Source: Pseudomonadota bacterium
Lineage (GTDB): Bacteria > Pseudomonadota > Gammaproteobacteria > Steroidobacterales > Steroidobacteraceae
NCBI GenBank assembly: GCA_021826035.1
Contig: JAKBBE010000005.1
Location: forward strand, 1-64,000
DNA: 64,000 nucleotides
Reading direction: 5' to 3'
Shown here piece by piece: positions 10,948 through 19,965 of this stretch. Under the pieces are notes generated by a model. That model was not told the DNA's origin, did no database searches, and saw only the letters and a program-made list of their open reading frames with translations. The stretch's first letter is position 1. The number at the start of each line of letters is the position of its first letter. The position numbers were made by a program, and so were the translations under genes.

Positions 10948-11841
10948 ATGAGCGAGTTTCTGCAGATCAGCTTCGATCTTGGCGAGATCCCGGCGGACGG
11001 GGCGGAGGCGGCCTGCTTCGAGTGCGGCGCGAGTGCGATCACGTTCGCCGACGCGCGTGACGAGCCGGTGCTCGAGCCAGCGCCCGGGGAGTTTCGGCTC
11101 TGGCCCGCGACGCGCCTGGAAGCGCTGTTCGCGCCCGATGCGCCGCAGCAGGAACTCATCACCCGTCTGAGTACCGCACTCGGAGTCGCACCGGAGCGCC
11201 TCACGGCACGGCGGCTCGCCGACCGGGCCTGGGAGCGGGAGTGGCTGCGCGACTTCCACGCCATGCGCTTCGGGCAGCGCCTGTGGATCTGCCCGCAGCA
11301 TGAGCAGGTGGACGATCCCGATGCGGCGGTCGTACGGCTCGATCCGGGGCTGGCATTTGGCACCGGCACCCATCCGACCACCGCGCTGTGCCTGGAGTGG
11401 CTCGACGCCCATCCGCCGATCGACGGCGAGGTCATCGATTACGGCTGTGGCTCCGGCGTGCTCGCACTGGCCGCAGCCCGGCTCGGGGCGCGACGCGTGC
11501 AGTGCTTCGACATCGACCCGCAGGCATTGCTCGCCACGCACGAAAATGCGACGGCCAACAGCCTGGAGCGCCAGATCCGTCCGATTGCGGCGGCCGACGC
11601 GCTCGAGCCGCCCGTGGCGCTGCTCATGGCGAACATCCTGTGCGCCCCGTTGGTGGCACTGGCGCCGCGGTTCGCAGCGCTGGTGGCTGCGCATGGGGCG
11701 GTACTGCTCGCCGGGCTGCTGCAGTCCGATGCGGAGGAGGTCACTGGCGCCTACGCGCCGTGGTTCGAACTGAAGCCGTTCGCGACCCGCGAGGGCTGGA
11801 TTGCACTGTCGGGACGGCGCCGCGCCGAGGTACAGATCTGA
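10948..11841 (+). CDS. prmA: Ribosomal protein L11 methyltransferase
   Basis: SAM-dependent enzyme that trimethylates ribosomal protein L11. The 297-residue product has the N-terminal substrate-recognition domain, then GLAFGTGTHPTTALCLEWL and the SAM-binding motif VIDYGCGSGVLALAAARLGA, and the family stretch LLMANILCAPL. A GGTGAG ribosome site precedes the ATG. Its stop codon directly abuts the next ATG at 11842. Confidence 0.96.
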   Translation: MSEFLQISFDLGEIPADGAEAACFECGASAITFADARDEPVLEPAPGEFRLWPATRLEALFAPDAPQQELITRLSTALGVAPERLTARRLADRAWEREWLRDFHAMRFGQRLWICPQHEQVDDPDAAVVRLDPGLAFGTGTHPTTALCLEWLDAHPPIDGEVIDYGCGSGVLALAAARLGARRVQCFDIDPQALLATHENATANSLERQIRPIAAADALEPPVALLMANILCAPLVALAPRFAALVAAHGAVLLAGLLQSDAEEVTGAYAPWFELKPFATREGWIALSGRRRAEVQI

Positions 11842-12924
11842 ATGTTCACCGTCTGCCCCAAATGCGGCCTCATGCTCGTCGTGACGGCGGCGGACCTGCG
11901 CGCCGCGCAAGGCCATGTGCGCTGTGGCCGCTGCCGCAGTGTCTTCAATGCGCTCGAGTCGCTCGCCGAGACCGCCCAGGGCCACACGGCTACCGACCGC
12001 GTAGCCGCCGCAGCAGCGCCGCCAGCACCGGTCGCAGCGGCCGAGGCTGCGCAGAGTGGCCCGGAGGGCGACTTCGAGTGGATCGAGCTGGAACGCGAGC
12101 CGCCCTGGGCGCCGGAACCGTCGATTGAAGCGCAACCCCAGCCCCTCGCGCTGGACACACAGACACCGCCGGAGCCCCAGCCCCTCACACCGCCGGAGCC
12201 CCAGCCCCTCACACCGCCGGAACCCCAGCCCCTCGCGCTAGAGACGCAGATACCGCCGGAGTCGCCGCAGGAGCAGGAGGGCGTCGTGCTACAAGCACCA
12301 CCGCTAGCGCTCCCGGATGAGCCGCTCATCGTCGACGGCCCACACCAGGCGACGGCGAGTGAGCCCTCCCTGGCCGACGAACCACCGCACGAATTCCAGC
12401 TGGAGACACCGCCACGACACACCGGCGCGTGGTTCGCCGGCGCCCTGGTGCTGCTGCTGATCCTGGCCGGCCAGGCGGTGAACCACTACCGCGGAGTGCT
12501 CGCGACGATGCCCTCCGTGGGGGCGAAGATCCTGGCGGCCTACGGTGCGCTCGGCATCCCGATTGTGCCGTTGTGGAACGTGCATGCGTATCAGGCGCGC
12601 CAGCTCGGTGCGACGGTCAGCGGCAGCGACCCCCACCAGATCACGGTACGGGCGAGCGTCGCCAACCACGGTTCATGGCCGCTGCCCCTGCCGCTGCTGC
12701 GCGTGAGCCTGCAGGACCGCTATGGGCGCACGATCGCCGCGCGCGACGTACGGCCAAGCGACTACCTCACCCGCGGCTCGAGCGGTACCTCGATGATGGC
12801 ACCCGGTGCGCGCATCGACGCCACCGTCGTCTTCGTCAATCCGGGAACGCAGGCCGTCGGGTTCGAGATCGATGCGTGCCTGCGCGAGGGCAGCCACGTG
12901 GTGTGCGCCCACGGAGCGCACTGA
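11842..12924 (+). CDS. Zinc-ribbon, single-pass membrane protein (DUF3426-like)
   Basis: A 360-residue protein of a type often found between prmA and dusB. The N-terminus has a CxxC...CxxC zinc ribbon (CPKCG at residues 5-9, CGRC near 31). A long Pro/Glu/Gln-rich linker follows, containing an in-frame tandem repeat. One predicted transmembrane helix spans about residues 195-213, and the C-terminal domain (about 230-355) resembles DUF3426: NVHAYQARQLGATVSGS and the following region. The topology suggests a cytoplasmic ribbon and a periplasmic C-terminal domain. Function is unknown. The start abuts the prmA stop and the stop overlaps dusB. Confidence 0.85.
   Translation: MFTVCPKCGLMLVVTAADLRAAQGHVRCGRCRSVFNALESLAETAQGHTATDRVAAAAAPPAPVAAAEAAQSGPEGDFEWIELEREPPWAPEPSIEAQPQPLALDTQTPPEPQPLTPPEPQPLTPPEPQPLALETQIPPESPQEQEGVVLQAPPLALPDEPLIVDGPHQATASEPSLADEPPHEFQLETPPRHTGAWFAGALVLLLILAGQAVNHYRGVLATMPSVGAKILAAYGALGIPIVPLWNVHAYQARQLGATVSGSDPHQITVRASVANHGSWPLPLPLLRVSLQDRYGRTIAARDVRPSDYLTRGSSGTSMMAPGARIDATVVFVNPGTQAVGFEIDACLREGSHVVCAHGAH
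12166..12237 (+). repeat. Three in-frame 24-base tandem repeats in the zinc-ribbon protein gene
   Basis: Three adjacent copies encode PPEPQPLT (twice) and PPEPQPLA. The first two are identical at base level; the third differs at a Glu codon and the last codon. A related longer segment (Pro-Gln-Pro-Leu-Ala-Leu plus an acidic residue) flanks the block on both sides. The unit is a multiple of three, so copy-number change would not shift the frame. Confidence 0.9.
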
Positions 12925-13913
12925 TGGTGCGCATCGGCCCGTACACACTGCCGTCGCGCGCGGTGCTCGCCCCCATGGCTGGCGTGACCGACCGGCCGTT
13001 CCGTATTCTCTGCCGCCGCCTCGGCGCAGGACTCGCCGCCTCGGAGATGCTCACGTCCGACGCACGGTTGTGGCACACGCCCAAGTCACGCCGCCGCCTC
13101 GATCACAGCGGCGAGCCGGAGCCGCGCGTGGTGCAGCTCGCCGGCGCCGACCCGCAGGTGCTGGCTGAGGCCGCCCGCATGAGCGTCGAGCGCGGCGCGC
13201 AGATCATCGACCTGAACATGGGCTGTCCGGCGAAGAAAGTGTGCGGCAAGGCGTGCGGCTCGGCACTGCTGCGTGAGGAGCCGCTGGTCGCACAAATCCT
13301 CGCGGCGGTCGTGGCCGCGGTGGACGTGCCCGTGACGCTGAAGATCCGCACAGGCTGGGATCCCGAACATCGCAACGGTGTCGCCATTGCGCAACTCGCC
13401 GAACGCTGCGGCATTCGGGCGCTGGCGGTCCACGGCCGAACGAGGGCAGATTTTTATCACGGAGCCGCGGAATATGAAACGATCCGCGCGATCAAGTCCG
13501 CCGTGCGCATCCCGATCTTTGCCAACGGCGACATCCGCTCGCCCGCCGATGCACGCAAAGTGCTTGATTTCACAGGGGCAGACGGCGTCATGATCGGGCG
13601 CGCCGCGTTCGGCGAGCCCTGGATCTTCCGCGCCATCGAAGATTTCCTCACCGCGCAGCCGGCCGCGCCGCCCTCGCGCACCGAGGTGCGTGATATTATC
13701 TTCGCTCACCTCGATTCCCTGTACGGCTTTTACGGCGAGGAGACAGGCGTGCGCATCGCTCGCAAACACATTGGTTGGTATTGCGAACGATGCTTTTCCG
13801 ATCCGGAGCCGATTCGTCTCGATTTGATGGCGGCGCAGGACGTGCGCGAACAATTCGCGCGCGTGCGTCGACATTTCGACGTGTGGGCTGCAGATTGCGC
13901 ACGCGCGGCCTGA
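12924..13913 (+). CDS. dusB: tRNA-dihydrouridine synthase DusB
   Basis: FMN enzyme that reduces specific uridines of tRNA to dihydrouridine. The 329-residue product starts MVRIGPYTLPSRAVLAPMAGVTDRPFR. It has the motif IIDLNMGCPAKKVCGKACGSALL with the catalytic Cys, ALAVHGRTRADFY, and the FMN phosphate region GADGVMIGRAAFGEPW. The ATG overlaps the preceding stop (TGATG). It is followed by fis after 28 bases; dusB-fis is the conserved operon in which E. coli fis is co-transcribed. Confidence 0.97.
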   Translation: MVRIGPYTLPSRAVLAPMAGVTDRPFRILCRRLGAGLAASEMLTSDARLWHTPKSRRRLDHSGEPEPRVVQLAGADPQVLAEAARMSVERGAQIIDLNMGCPAKKVCGKACGSALLREEPLVAQILAAVVAAVDVPVTLKIRTGWDPEHRNGVAIAQLAERCGIRALAVHGRTRADFYHGAAEYETIRAIKSAVRIPIFANGDIRSPADARKVLDFTGADGVMIGRAAFGEPWIFRAIEDFLTAQPAAPPSRTEVRDIIFAHLDSLYGFYGEETGVRIARKHIGWYCERCFSDPEPIRLDLMAAQDVREQFARVRRHFDVWAADCARAA

Positions 13914-13941
13914 AGCGCCATCAAAAACACGGGAAATTCAC

Positions 13942-14232
13942 ATGACAGCAAGAAAGAAAATCGCACAGTGGCGCGATGGGGGCATCCGCGTCACGGCCGG
14001 GGAGTTACCGCTGCGCAGTCACGCGGAGCGCGCACTCAGCGACTACTTCATGAACCTCAACGGCTCGCACCCCGCGGGGCTTTACAACCTGGTGCTGCGC
14101 GAGGTCGAGGAGCCGCTGTTTCGCGTCGTGCTCGACTATGTCGAAGGCAACCAGAGCCGTGCGGCGGATATCCTTGGCATCAACCGCGGCACGCTGCGCA
14201 AGAAGCTCAAGCAGTTCGGCTTGACTAACTGA
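13942..14232 (+). CDS. fis: DNA-binding protein Fis
   Basis: Nucleoid-associated DNA-bending protein that modulates rRNA promoters, recombination and supercoiling. The 96-residue product matches Fis in length. The C-terminal helix-turn-helix GNQSRAADILGINRGTLRKK is highly conserved, and the central YFMNLNG...GLYNLVLREVEEPL segment is typical. It is downstream of dusB and 9 bases before purH. Confidence 0.96.
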   Translation: MTARKKIAQWRDGGIRVTAGELPLRSHAERALSDYFMNLNGSHPAGLYNLVLREVEEPLFRVVLDYVEGNQSRAADILGINRGTLRKKLKQFGLTN

Positions 14233-14241
14233 CGAGTGGTA

Positions 14242-15807
14242 ATGAATCAGACTGCGCGGCCCGTTCGGCGGGCATTGCTTTCCGTTTCCGACAAGACCGC
14301 CCTGGTGGGATTCGCGCAAGGTCTCGCGCGCCACGGGGTAGAGATCCTCTCAACCGGCGGCACGGCTAAACTGCTCGCGGCGCACGGACTGACAGTGCGC
14401 GAGGTGTCGGACCATACCGGTTTCCCGGAGATCATGGATGGGCGCGTCAAGACGCTGCACCCGAAAATCCATGGCGGACTGCTGGGGCGGCGCGGCACCG
14501 ACGAGCAGGTCATGGCGCTGCACGGCATCGAGCCCATCGACCTGCTCGCGGTCAACCTCTACCCGTTTGCTGAGACGATCGCCCGTCCCAACTGCAGCTA
14601 CGAGGAGGCCATCGAGAACATCGATATCGGCGGCCCGGCGATGCTGCGCGCCGCGGCGAAGAATCACGAGGCAGTCGCCGCCGCGGTGGATCCGGACGAC
14701 TACGCCCGGATCCTAGCCGAGCTCGACGCGCATGGCGGTCTCAGCGCGGCGACGCGCGCCTACCTGGCCACCAAGGTCTTCGCGCACACGGCGCGCTACG
14801 ACGCGATGGTGGCCGCATACCTCACCCGGCAGCACTCCGAGGCGCATACGCTACCTGCGGTCCTGCCGCTGGTGTTCGACAAGGTCAGCGACCTGCGCTA
14901 CGGAGAGAACCCCCATCAGCGCGCGGCGCTGTACCGGGATGCGCTCGGCGGCGCCGGGCTGGCGCAGGCTCGCTTGCTGCAGGGTAAGGAACTCTCCTTC
15001 AACAACATCGCCGACACCGACACCGCCGTGGAGTGCGTGCGGCAATTCGATGCCCCAGCCTGCGTCATCGTCAAGCACGCCAATCCCTGTGGCGTGGCGC
15101 TCGGTGCCGACCTGCTGGAGGCGTACGAGCACGCATACCGCACTGACCCGACTTCCGCCTTCGGCGGCATCATCGCCTTCAACCGACCGCTCGATGCCGC
15201 GTGCGCCAGCGCCATCATCGGCCGGCAATTCGTGGAAGTGATCGCCGCACCGGCGATCACGGCCGCCGCGGCGGAGACGCTCGCCGCCAAACCCAACGTG
15301 CGTGTCATCGAGCTCGGTGAGCTGCACACGAACAGCGGCAACGGCGTGGAGTACCGCAGCGTCTCCGGGGGACTGCTGGTGCAGAGCCGCGACAACGGCC
15401 AGATCGGTGAGTCCGATTTGAAGGTGGTGACGCGCCGCCAGCCGACGCCGGCGGAACTTGCGGATTTGCTCTTCGCGTGGCGTGTCGCGAAATTCGTCAA
15501 GTCCAACGCCATCGTGTACGCGCACGGATGCCGCACCATTGGCGTCGGCGCTGGACAGATGAGCCGCGTGTACTCCAGCCGCATCGCTGCAATGAAGGCC
15601 GCCGACGAGCACCTGCAGGTCGAGGGTGCCGCAATGGCCTCCGATGCGTTCTTCCCGTTCCGCGACGGCCTCGACGTGGCCGCCGAGTACGGCATCAAGG
15701 CCGTGATTCAGCCGGGCGGCTCGCGCAACGATCCGCAAGTCATCGCCGCTGCGGACGAACACGGCATGGCGATGGTACTGACCGGCATGCGCCATTTCCG
15801 GCACTGA
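14242..15807 (+). CDS. purH: Bifunctional AICAR transformylase/IMP cyclohydrolase
   Basis: Catalyses the last two steps of de novo IMP synthesis: formylation of AICAR and ring closure. The 521-residue product has the N-terminal cyclohydrolase domain ([36 protein letters not shown]) and the C-terminal transformylase domain ([30 protein letters not shown], ending in [14 protein letters not shown] [10 protein letters not shown]). The ATG at 14242 is preferred; a GTG two codons upstream is an alternative. It is 9 bases before purD. Confidence 0.97.
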   Translation: MNQTARPVRRALLSVSDKTALVGFAQGLARHGVEILSTGGTAKLLAAHGLTVREVSDHTGFPEIMDGRVKTLHPKIHGGLLGRRGTDEQVMALHGIEPIDLLAVNLYPFAETIARPNCSYEEAIENIDIGGPAMLRAAAKNHEAVAAAVDPDDYARILAELDAHGGLSAATRAYLATKVFAHTARYDAMVAAYLTRQHSEAHTLPAVLPLVFDKVSDLRYGENPHQRAALYRDALGGAGLAQARLLQGKELSFNNIADTDTAVECVRQFDAPACVIVKHANPCGVALGADLLEAYEHAYRTDPTSAFGGIIAFNRPLDAACASAIIGRQFVEVIAAPAITAAAAETLAAKPNVRVIELGELHTNSGNGVEYRSVSGGLLVQSRDNGQIGESDLKVVTRRQPTPAELADLLFAWRVAKFVKSNAIVYAHGCRTIGVGAGQMSRVYSSRIAAMKAADEHLQVEGAAMASDAFFPFRDGLDVAAEYGIKAVIQPGGSRNDPQVIAAADEHGMAMVLTGMRHFRH

Positions 15808-15816
15808 GCGGAGCCT

Positions 15817-17112
15817 ATGAAGATCCTGATCATCGGTGCCGGCGGACGGGAACATGCGCTCGCCTGGAAATGCGCAGCCTCCGCGCGTGTGGAGGAAGTG
15901 CTGGTCGCACCCGGCAATGCCGGCACCGCACTCGAGCCGAAGTGCCGCAATGTGGCCGTTGCGGCTGAGAACATCCCGGCGCTCGTGGCGCTGGCGCAAG
16001 CCGAGGGCATCGCGCTCACCATCGTCGGCCCGGAAGGTCCGCTGGTCGCGGGGCTGGTCGATGCGTTTCAGGCGGCGGGCCTACCGTGCTTCGGACCGAC
16101 CCGGGCGGCTGCGCGCCTGGAAGGCTCCAAGGCCTTCACCAAGGATTTTCTGGCGCGACACGGCATTCCGACCGCCCGCTCGCGCACCTTCACTCGTGAG
16201 AACTACGACCCGACCTGGCTCGACCACCAGTCGCTGCCGATCGTCATCAAGGCGAGTGGCCTGGCCGCCGGCAAAGGTGTGATCATCGCCGAGACGCTGG
16301 AGGAAGCCCGCGAGACGATCGGCGCGATGTTCGCGGGCCGCTTCGGTCGCTCCGGGGAGCAGGTGGTGGTGGAGGAGTTCCTGCGCGGCGAGGAAGTCAG
16401 CTTCATCGTCATGGCCGACGGCCGGCACATTTTGCCGCTCGCCACCTCGCAGGACCACAAACGACGCGACGACGGCGATCTTGGGCCGAACACCGGTGGC
16501 ATGGGTGCGTATTCACCCGCGCCTAGAGTCACGCCCGAGCTTCACCAGCGCATCATGCGTGAGGTGATCGAACCATCAGTCGCCGGACTCAGCGCCGACG
16601 GCACCCCATACACCGGCTTTCTCTACGCGGGCCTGATGATCGCCGAGGACGGCACGCCAAACGTGCTTGAATTCAACTGCCGGTTTGGCGACCCGGAAAC
16701 CCAGCCGATTGTGAGCCGGCTGCGCTCGGACCTGACCCTCCTGTGCGAGGCGGCGCTCGCCGGTCGCCTGCAGTCGGTGCAGGCCGAATGGGATCCGCGG
16801 GCAGCGCTTGGTGTCGTTCTGGCCGCGGAAGGTTATCCCGACGCGGTGCGCAAAGGCGAGCGCATCGAGGGACTTCATCACGCGGCGCAACTCGCCACCG
16901 GCCACGGCAAGGTATTCCATGCCGGCACTCGGATCGCGGACGGCCAGATCCTCACCGACGGCGGTCGGGTGCTGTGCGCCGTCGGCCTTGGCGACTCGGT
17001 GTCGGCTGCGCAGACGAACGCCTACGAGATCGCCACCGCCATCCACTGGCCCGGGGTGCGGTACCGGCGAGACATCGGCTACCGCGCCATCGAGCGCGAA
17101 CGGCGCAACTGA
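15817..17112 (+). CDS. purD: Phosphoribosylamine-glycine ligase
   Basis: ATP-grasp enzyme making glycinamide ribonucleotide, second step of purine synthesis. The 431-residue product starts [19 protein letters not shown]. It contains [23 protein letters not shown], the phosphate-binding [23 protein letters not shown] and [12 protein letters not shown]. Length is that of E. coli PurD (429). Last gene of the plus-strand run; it converges on the TonB-dependent receptor gene. Confidence 0.98.
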   Translation: MKILIIGAGGREHALAWKCAASARVEEVLVAPGNAGTALEPKCRNVAVAAENIPALVALAQAEGIALTIVGPEGPLVAGLVDAFQAAGLPCFGPTRAAARLEGSKAFTKDFLARHGIPTARSRTFTRENYDPTWLDHQSLPIVIKASGLAAGKGVIIAETLEEARETIGAMFAGRFGRSGEQVVVEEFLRGEEVSFIVMADGRHILPLATSQDHKRRDDGDLGPNTGGMGAYSPAPRVTPELHQRIMREVIEPSVAGLSADGTPYTGFLYAGLMIAEDGTPNVLEFNCRFGDPETQPIVSRLRSDLTLLCEAALAGRLQSVQAEWDPRAALGVVLAAEGYPDAVRKGERIEGLHHAAQLATGHGKVFHAGTRIADGQILTDGGRVLCAVGLGDSVSAAQTNAYEIATAIHWPGVRYRRDIGYRAIERERRN

Positions 17113-17117
17113 ACCGC

Positions 17118-17144
17118 GCGGCCACCGGGTGCTCCTGTGGCCGC
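17118..17144. other. Inverted repeat after purD
   Basis: A perfect 8-bp inverted repeat (GCGGCCAC / GTGGCCGC, 11-base loop) starts six bases after the purD stop codon. No T run follows on either strand, so it is not a classical terminator. It may protect the 3' end of the mRNA or assist Rho-dependent termination between the convergent genes. Confidence 0.5.
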
Positions 17145-17270
17145 CGCACCCTCCGGGCCGTTCCAATCACCGCAGAGATGATCTGGCCCGACGCCTACCC
17201 GTACGCCGCGCAGCGCCGCCGGGCCTTCCCTGGCCCAGGCGCATCGGCCGAATAGAACGGCGTTTGCGCT

Positions 17271-19886
17271 CTAGAAGTCCTGACCGAACTCGATGCCGAA
17301 CGTGCGCGGCTGCGCCGGCAGGATATAGACCTGACTGTCCAGACTCGGATTGCTCTCGGTGAACCGTGAATACTCCGCCAACCGGTTCATGAGATTCGAG
17401 ATGAACAGATCAACGTGCATCCCATTGCCCGCATTGGCTCCGATTTTCAAATTGAACAGCGCATATGCGGGCAGATTGCCGTAAACCGCGTTCTGCGTCA
17501 GCAGCAGCGCCGAGGCGGTCTGGTCCTGATACATCCCGGCAAGCTGCACATAGGGCCTCCAGTTCCCCATCATCGGCAAGGTATAGCGCGCCACGATGTT
17601 GCCCTTGAACTTCGGTGCCACCGGCAGATTGGTCCCGGCCGGCACTTGCACCGGCGGCAACGGGGTGCACTGCGCAGTGCCGGGGATACAGCCGTAGTAA
17701 TTGGAGGTCAGCACCGGATTGGTGAAGGAGAAATTCGCACTGAGGTACAGGCTGTGCGTCGGCACCCACGCGATGCTGTTCTCGATGCCCTGAATGCGCG
17801 CGTTGCCACCGTTGGCGATGATGGTGACGCTGTTCGCCCCCAGGAAGGAAAACTGGAAGTTCTTCCACTCTTCCCAGAACAGCGCTCCATTCCACCGCAC
17901 GGTATTGTGGAACCACTGTGTCTTCCAGCCCACCTCGTAATTGGTCAGGTAATCGGCCTGATATGGAGATGGGGCGGGCACCTGACCCTTCACGACAACG
18001 GGCGGAGCAATGCGATTGACGCCACCCGGACGATAGCCCTTGGAGTATGTCGCGTACACCATGGCATTCGGGGTGATCTGATAGGTGAGATTGACCCGCG
18101 GCACAGTGCCGCTGCCGGTCGTCGAGGCGTAAAGATCAGTGCACGGGGAATTCTTGACGATTGGTCCAAGGAAGCACGTTGCCGTTCCCTCGCCCGTGAA
18201 GAAATTCGCGTTGAAGCCGTAGAATCCGACCAGCGAATTGTTGTAACGGTAGTACCGCATCCCGCCGGTCAGATGCCAGTGCGGGGTGATGTCCCAGGTC
18301 GCCTGCGCGTACACGGCCTGGTCGCGATCGACGCGTTGCTCATCGGTCAACCAGATGGTATTGGGGTATCCCGGCACCGACTCGTTGGTCGCCGGATTGC
18401 CGGTCTGCGTATATCCGAGTCCGTTGGGATTGCCGCCATAGACGCTGGTCCAACCGAACCCCGGGATCGTGTAGTTTTGCCAGATGTTGTGCATCTGGCG
18501 GCCGAGATACACACCCACAGTCGCGTGCACCGGCTCATCGAGCGGCGTGGTCACGCGAAACTCCTGGCTCCACATCTCAAAATCGCCCGCCCCGATGACA
18601 AACTGCTGCGGCATGATTGGCGTCCCCGCATTGCCGTCGTAATACGCACCGGAGCCGTTCATCTTGTCATAGAACTCAGAATAGTCACTGTAGTCGGCAA
18701 TCGAATGCTGATTGCGCTTCAGGAATCCGCCGGTGTACACGACGTCGAAATCGTGGACCTTGCCCTCGATGGTGAGCGCGACCTGATCCCAGGTGTCGTG
18801 CGAAGTTTCAGGGCCGAAGTGCGTCAGCTTCAGATAGCCGACCGCCGGGTCGTAACCGAAAAATCCGTTTGCTGAGATCGACTGGCCCTGGAAAGTCGGC
18901 GTCACCGTCCAGTCCTTACCGATGTGAAACCGCAGTTCCACCCGTCCACCATAGGTATCCGATGTGTTGTAATTATTTTTCAGCCAGGGTCCGGCGGTGA
19001 TGGCGCCCTTGCCGACCGATGACACCGGCGCACACTGGTGATTGCCGGCGTAGTAACTGCTGCTCGCATAATAGGACGGGTTGGTCTGAATCGACCAGCT
19101 CGGGAACGAGCGTACGCCGTTGAAGATGCAACCATTGGCGTCGGTGCCGGCGACATTGCTGATGAAGCCGCCGTGATGCACATCCCACGCCACCAGGCGG
19201 ATGGCCGCACGCGACCACAGCGGTATATTGACGTAGCCCTGGAACACGTGACCGGGGCCGCCGTTCTGAATGATGTTCTCCTGCAGATCGTAGCCGGCGG
19301 AGAATTTGTTCGGGTTCGGCTTATTGGTAATGATGCGCACCGCGCCGGCCTCGGCGCTGGAGCCGAACAAGGTGCCCTGCGGACCCTCGAGCACTTCGAT
19401 GCGATTGATGTCGTACATATGCAGCGGCACGACACCGGTAATCGTAGTCACCGGCTGCTGATCGAGGTATACCCCGACGCTCGGTTCGGATCCGGAATGA
19501 TTACCGTCGCCGCCGCTCACCACGTCGCGGATGTAGATGATCGCGCCACCCGGCCCACCGTTGCTGCCTTCGCCTTGGCTGCGCACGAAGGAGACCGCTG
19601 GGGCCATCTTGACGTAGTCATCGAGGTTGGCGATGTTCAGCTGGCGCATCGTGCGGTTGTCGAACACCTCGACGCTGATCGGAACGTTTTGCAGGTTCTG
19701 ACGGATCTTCTGCGCCGTGATCACGATGGCCTGCAAGCCACCGCTGGCCGTGTCCGCATGGACCTGCGGCGCGGCGGCCGCCAGTGCGGCCACGGGCAAG
19801 GCGGCGCGCACGATTGCCCGAAGTGCGCTGATGGAGCGCGACCGGTCCGGTTGCCGCGATAATTTTCTACGTCGACTGCGCGTCAT
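17271..19886 (-). CDS. TonB-dependent outer-membrane receptor
   Basis: An 871-residue outer-membrane receptor. It has a basic N-terminus and signal peptide (cleavage likely after VHA near residue 44). A plug domain follows, from about LQAIVITAQKIRQNLQNVPISV through IEVLEGPQGTLFGSSAEAGAVRIITN, which is the classic plug signature. The rest is a long Tyr/Trp-rich beta-barrel ending in Phe (GIEFGQDF), the terminal residue used for BAM recognition. The plug start resembles the iron-complex or large-substrate subfamily found in many copies in xanthomonads and sphingomonads; the substrate cannot be read from sequence. A strong GGGGAG ribosome site lies six bases before the ATG. It follows the TPR-sulfotransferase by 79 bases on the same strand. 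Confidence 0.93.
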   Translation of the reverse strand: MTRSRRRKLSRQPDRSRSISALRAIVRAALPVAALAAAAPQVHADTASGGLQAIVITAQKIRQNLQNVPISVEVFDNRTMRQLNIANLDDYVKMAPAVSFVRSQGEGSNGGPGGAIIYIRDVVSGGDGNHSGSEPSVGVYLDQQPVTTITGVVPLHMYDINRIEVLEGPQGTLFGSSAEAGAVRIITNKPNPNKFSAGYDLQENIIQNGGPGHVFQGYVNIPLWSRAAIRLVAWDVHHGGFISNVAGTDANGCIFNGVRSFPSWSIQTNPSYYASSSYYAGNHQCAPVSSVGKGAITAGPWLKNNYNTSDTYGGRVELRFHIGKDWTVTPTFQGQSISANGFFGYDPAVGYLKLTHFGPETSHDTWDQVALTIEGKVHDFDVVYTGGFLKRNQHSIADYSDYSEFYDKMNGSGAYYDGNAGTPIMPQQFVIGAGDFEMWSQEFRVTTPLDEPVHATVGVYLGRQMHNIWQNYTIPGFGWTSVYGGNPNGLGYTQTGNPATNESVPGYPNTIWLTDEQRVDRDQAVYAQATWDITPHWHLTGGMRYYRYNNSLVGFYGFNANFFTGEGTATCFLGPIVKNSPCTDLYASTTGSGTVPRVNLTYQITPNAMVYATYSKGYRPGGVNRIAPPVVVKGQVPAPSPYQADYLTNYEVGWKTQWFHNTVRWNGALFWEEWKNFQFSFLGANSVTIIANGGNARIQGIENSIAWVPTHSLYLSANFSFTNPVLTSNYYGCIPGTAQCTPLPPVQVPAGTNLPVAPKFKGNIVARYTLPMMGNWRPYVQLAGMYQDQTASALLLTQNAVYGNLPAYALFNLKIGANAGNGMHVDLFISNLMNRLAEYSRFTESNPSLDSQVYILPAQPRTFGIEFGQDF

Positions 19887-19965
19887 GGTGAACTCCCCGA
19901 TTAAATTTTGATTGGTCTATTGCTCGACTCTGGCGAGTGGGCCCAGACGCAGCTCGGGCCCCTCG

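Noticed and set aside
12166..12237. Short repeats as a CRISPR array
   Set aside because: Units are directly adjacent with no spacers and lie in frame inside a gene.
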